A DNA stretch of 64,000 nucleotides from Phanerochaete sordida (Eukaryota; Basidiomycota; Agaricomycetes; Polyporales; Phanerochaetaceae). Shown piece by piece: positions 61,157 to 64,000 of the stretch. The stretch spans positions 62,001 to 126,000 of the forward strand of contig BPQB01000047.1 of NCBI GenBank assembly GCA_019973155.2, read 5' to 3'. The translations under genes were made by a program, and so were the position numbers. Position 1 is the stretch's first letter, and every line of letters begins with the position of its first letter. The notes under the pieces were generated by a model. It was not told the origin of the DNA. It made no database searches and saw nothing but the letters and a program-made list of their open reading frames with translations.

Positions 61157-64000
61157 CTACACGCCGGGGCGAGTGAAGTCGGGGAAGTTGGGCCAGTTGC
61201 CGAGCTTTCCGGGGTCGCCGCCGATGCGGACCCAGTGCGAGAACGACGGCGTCGGCCCATCGAGGATGAAGAGCTGGTGCCAGCCGGGCGGCGACACCTT
61301 CGCGTTCGGCGGAGCGGTGACCGTGCAGGTGTTCCCGTTGCAACTGAACGCCGGGAAGATCGTGCGGCCGCCCATCGCATTGCCGTGCGTGCTCGACGTC
61401 GCTGCACATTTTCTTAGCGAAGACGTAAGAAAGCACAGCGTGAGACATACCGGCGACGAGGGAGACACGCATGGTGCCCGTGCCGCCCTGGTGGAGCGTA
61501 ACGACAATCTGGTACTGGCCGCCGTAGTTCCAGTCGGTCTGCTGGATCGTGAAGCTCGGCTGCTGGAGGCCGCTGGACAGGTAAGGCGGGATGTACACCT
61601 CGATGCGCAACTCCTCCGGGAGCCCAGGCGTCTGGGGGTCGCTGCCGGAGATCAGGACACGGCCGTCGTAGAGGAGCTACAGCCTCGTCAGCTTCCCGTG
61701 GCCGTCCTCAGCTGGAACGCACGCACCGTGGCCTCAGAGTGATACATGCGGGCGACGATCGTGGTGCCGAGGATGGAGATGCGCGAGCCCGCGGGCTGCG
61801 ACGGGTCGTACAGCAGGGCCTGAAGGTTCGGGTCGGCGCCGAGCCCAAAGCCAGCAACACCTTGTTGGGCACCGTTGACGATGAGGAACGTTCCATCAGG
61901 TAGCGCTAGAGGAATTACGAATGGTCAATATACTGATCGCGCCGTAAGCAGGCTGCGTTGCGCACCAGCCTGGAAGCAGACTGTCAGACGGGACGCGAAA
62001 GGTGGGCAATAAGCGGACATACCATGCACGGCATCACACGCTTTGACGGCTGCATTACGTGAATGTGAGCTGAGAGATGTGACGGAGTCCTCAACCAGCG
62101 GGGCACGTACCATACGCTCAATGACCCACTGCGCGTTAGGTACCTCGGGCTGGATGCTGACACAGTTGTCGAGCGCGATACCGAAGTTGGAGCCACCGCA
62201 GATAAGAACTGTCATCGGGTCCGTGTAGGGTGCCTTCTGCGGGAACGTAACAGCGCTGCCCTCCATGGGGTACGTGCGTCCGGCAAGGAAACTGGTGACA
62301 GAGCCAGGCATGTTGGGGAGGACCTGAACAGTATCCAGAGTGCCTGGATCGAGGATGCGAGCCTCGTTGTAGTAGCCTAAATCACACCTCGCTCAGCGTA
62401 ATGTCAATGGAAGCGAGAGGGCTGGACTCACCAACGAAGATACGACCGCTGGGAAGATTGATGAGATACGGGTACAGGTTGTTCGGGTCCGTGCGGTCGA
62501 GGTAGTCCAGGAACTTCCAGGTAGGGCCGCCGGCGGGGGTAGGGAGAATCTCGAGGCTGGGCTCGGGGGCGCCGTTGCTGCCGACTTCGCCGCCCATGAC
62601 AAGAATGGAACCGTTGTTGAGCACAAGAGCAGTCGGGTACCATCTTTGCCTCTGTTGGGTCAGTTAGCGCTAGCAACAAGTCATCGCGGGAAATATACAT
62701 GCCTGCAGATGGAGCTCGTTGAAGTTCTCCTCCCAGTCGTTCGTGCCAGGGACACCAGGGCTGCCGTCAGGAGTGTACAGTCGCACGCCCTTGGTGCTGT
62801 CCAGACTCCAGCCGCCGATGTTCAGCTGACGGGCACCCTTGTCCGGCAGCACGATGCTGGCCGAGCAGAAGACGTCCGACTTGACGTGCATCGTGCGCCA
62901 TGCCTTGTCGAAGTTGTCTATCTCGCTGAGATCGAGCTCGTACGCGCCGGTTGAGTTGGCAAATTCGCTCGTGCCGAACTTCTCGACCATCGCGATCTTG
63001 TTGTTGATACCGAGCGTGACGACTAGGGGGACCACAACGCCGCCAATCTGAAGGTGGTCAGTATTCTGATTGGCGACATTGCATGCCGTGGGTGCTGCTC
63101 ACCAAGAACTGCGGATGATGATGAGCGTGAGGATTGCTGTTTTACAGAGCGGACATACCTGATAGCGACCGGTGTTCGCGGGCGTATGCCAGTTGTTCAA
63201 GCCGCCTTGGTACGTGTAATACTGCCGGGGAAATTGAGCGGCCGTACATGATCAGCGTGCTGTATGCTCACGGAAAGTCGGTTCCCGGCACCGCAGACAT
63301 GCATGGCATCACCAGAGCAGACCTGGTTGCAGTCTGTCTCTGGGGCGTCGCCGCCGCCGTTGGCGGTGACATCGCTCACATCGCCGCACCCTGTGGGACA
63401 ATCGATAAGAACACTCAAAAATGTACGTTAAAGGATGGCACTCACAGCACTCGTCGCCGAATTCCAAACCCGCAGCAGGATATCCGAATTTGCCGCACTG
63501 GTTCAGGCATGCAGTGGCCGAGTTATTGTTCGTGTTGATGATCTGGTAGGGAAACGTGCGCTGGCCGTTCGCGGGCTCTCTGGCGAGTCGCAGATCAGCG
63601 TGCGCCCCGTGTACACGTCGGGAGACGAGCTTACTTGATGCATCCTGTGTACTTCCAGTTCCCAGGGAGTCCCGTGGTCTGCGTCGTAGGCACCGCGATG
63701 ATGGTGATATCACCAAGGCTGTAGACCTGATAACGAGTTTATCGGCAAGATCGTGGACAAGGCGCTGCGCGCGCGACTCACCGAAAGCCTATTTGGCCCA
63801 CCACAGGTCTCGCTGCGGAACCTATCGGTCAATAATGCCCTTCGGTGCGGGAGAAGCAACTGCGACGCACGATGCACTTCCGCCACAAGGCATGTTGCAG
63901 TCCCCTTCGGGAGCGGTGGTGGCGCCGTTGATGAGCTGGTTTCCGCAAAAGCATTGCACTGCGTGTGATGGTATCAGCGCTGTACTGCACGGCGAGCATG
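61157..64000 (-). CDS. WSC-domain copper radical oxidase (glyoxal oxidase family), 5' partial
   Basis: The 5' end runs off the right edge. N-terminal visible parts are WSC-type Cys-rich domains: one at the window edge ([20 protein letters not shown], then MPCGGSASC), and a second at about 63650-63300 ([44 protein letters not shown]). The glyoxal oxidase/galactose oxidase-like propeller follows, with a radical-site Cys in SDVFCSAS (near 62865), [20 protein letters not shown] with the cross-linking Tyr (near 62640), RMYHSEAT with the Tyr-His copper ligands (61739-61744), and [10 protein letters not shown] with the last His (near 61390). The end is [15 protein letters not shown]. All copper and radical residues appear present, so it should oxidise aldehydes to acids and release H2O2. 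WSC modules bind glycans, suggesting wall attachment. Confidence 0.9.

Overview
The window is nuclear DNA of a filamentous basidiomycete, very probably a white-rot polypore (Agaricomycetes). Genes are split by many 45-70 bp GT-AG introns. Two class II peroxidases have the lignin-peroxidase residue set, and a WSC-domain copper radical oxidase enters from the right edge. I give no species.

Left part (1-34.1 kb) is a repeat-rich accessory region built from three gene families. (a) Four GtaA-type (glutaminase A-like) ectoproteins, at 1-2189 (+, 5' cut off by the window), 8985-12501 (-), 16750-20268 (-) and 23123-26653 (-). Each ends in one transmembrane helix and a cytoplasmic tail with a coiled-coil-like stretch and a PPPxY motif. 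(b) Three HET-domain paralogues: one intact (6387-8813, +), one 5'-truncated with stops and split by a 1,077 bp hAT-like element with an 8 bp target duplication (14300-16580), and one with a frameshift and a Trp-to-stop codon (28118-30060, -). (c) Four isoprenylcysteine methyltransferase (ICMT/Ste14)-like membrane proteins in two tandem pairs (2547-4819, - and 31974-34112, +). The layout is partly palindromic: ICMT<- ICMT<- HET-> at the left and <-HET ICMT-> ICMT-> at the right. A HET-> <-GtaA module is also tandemly duplicated with its intergenic DNA.

Middle part (34.4-39 kb): two genes that look like distant members of one uncharacterised family, and an Old Yellow Enzyme-type NADH:flavin oxidoreductase.

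Right part (39.6-64 kb): housekeeping genes interleaved with lignin-degradation genes. In order these are lignin peroxidase 1, mitochondrial elongation factor G, a small secreted Cys-rich repeat protein, an UPF0014/FetB-like membrane protein, SEC13, an FHA-domain protein, a small single-pass membrane protein, lignin peroxidase 2, and the WSC copper radical oxidase, which runs off the right edge. Peroxide from the oxidase could feed the two peroxidases.

Exon boundaries are read by eye from splice sites, frame continuity and paralogue comparison. They are inferences; no transcript data or database search was available.
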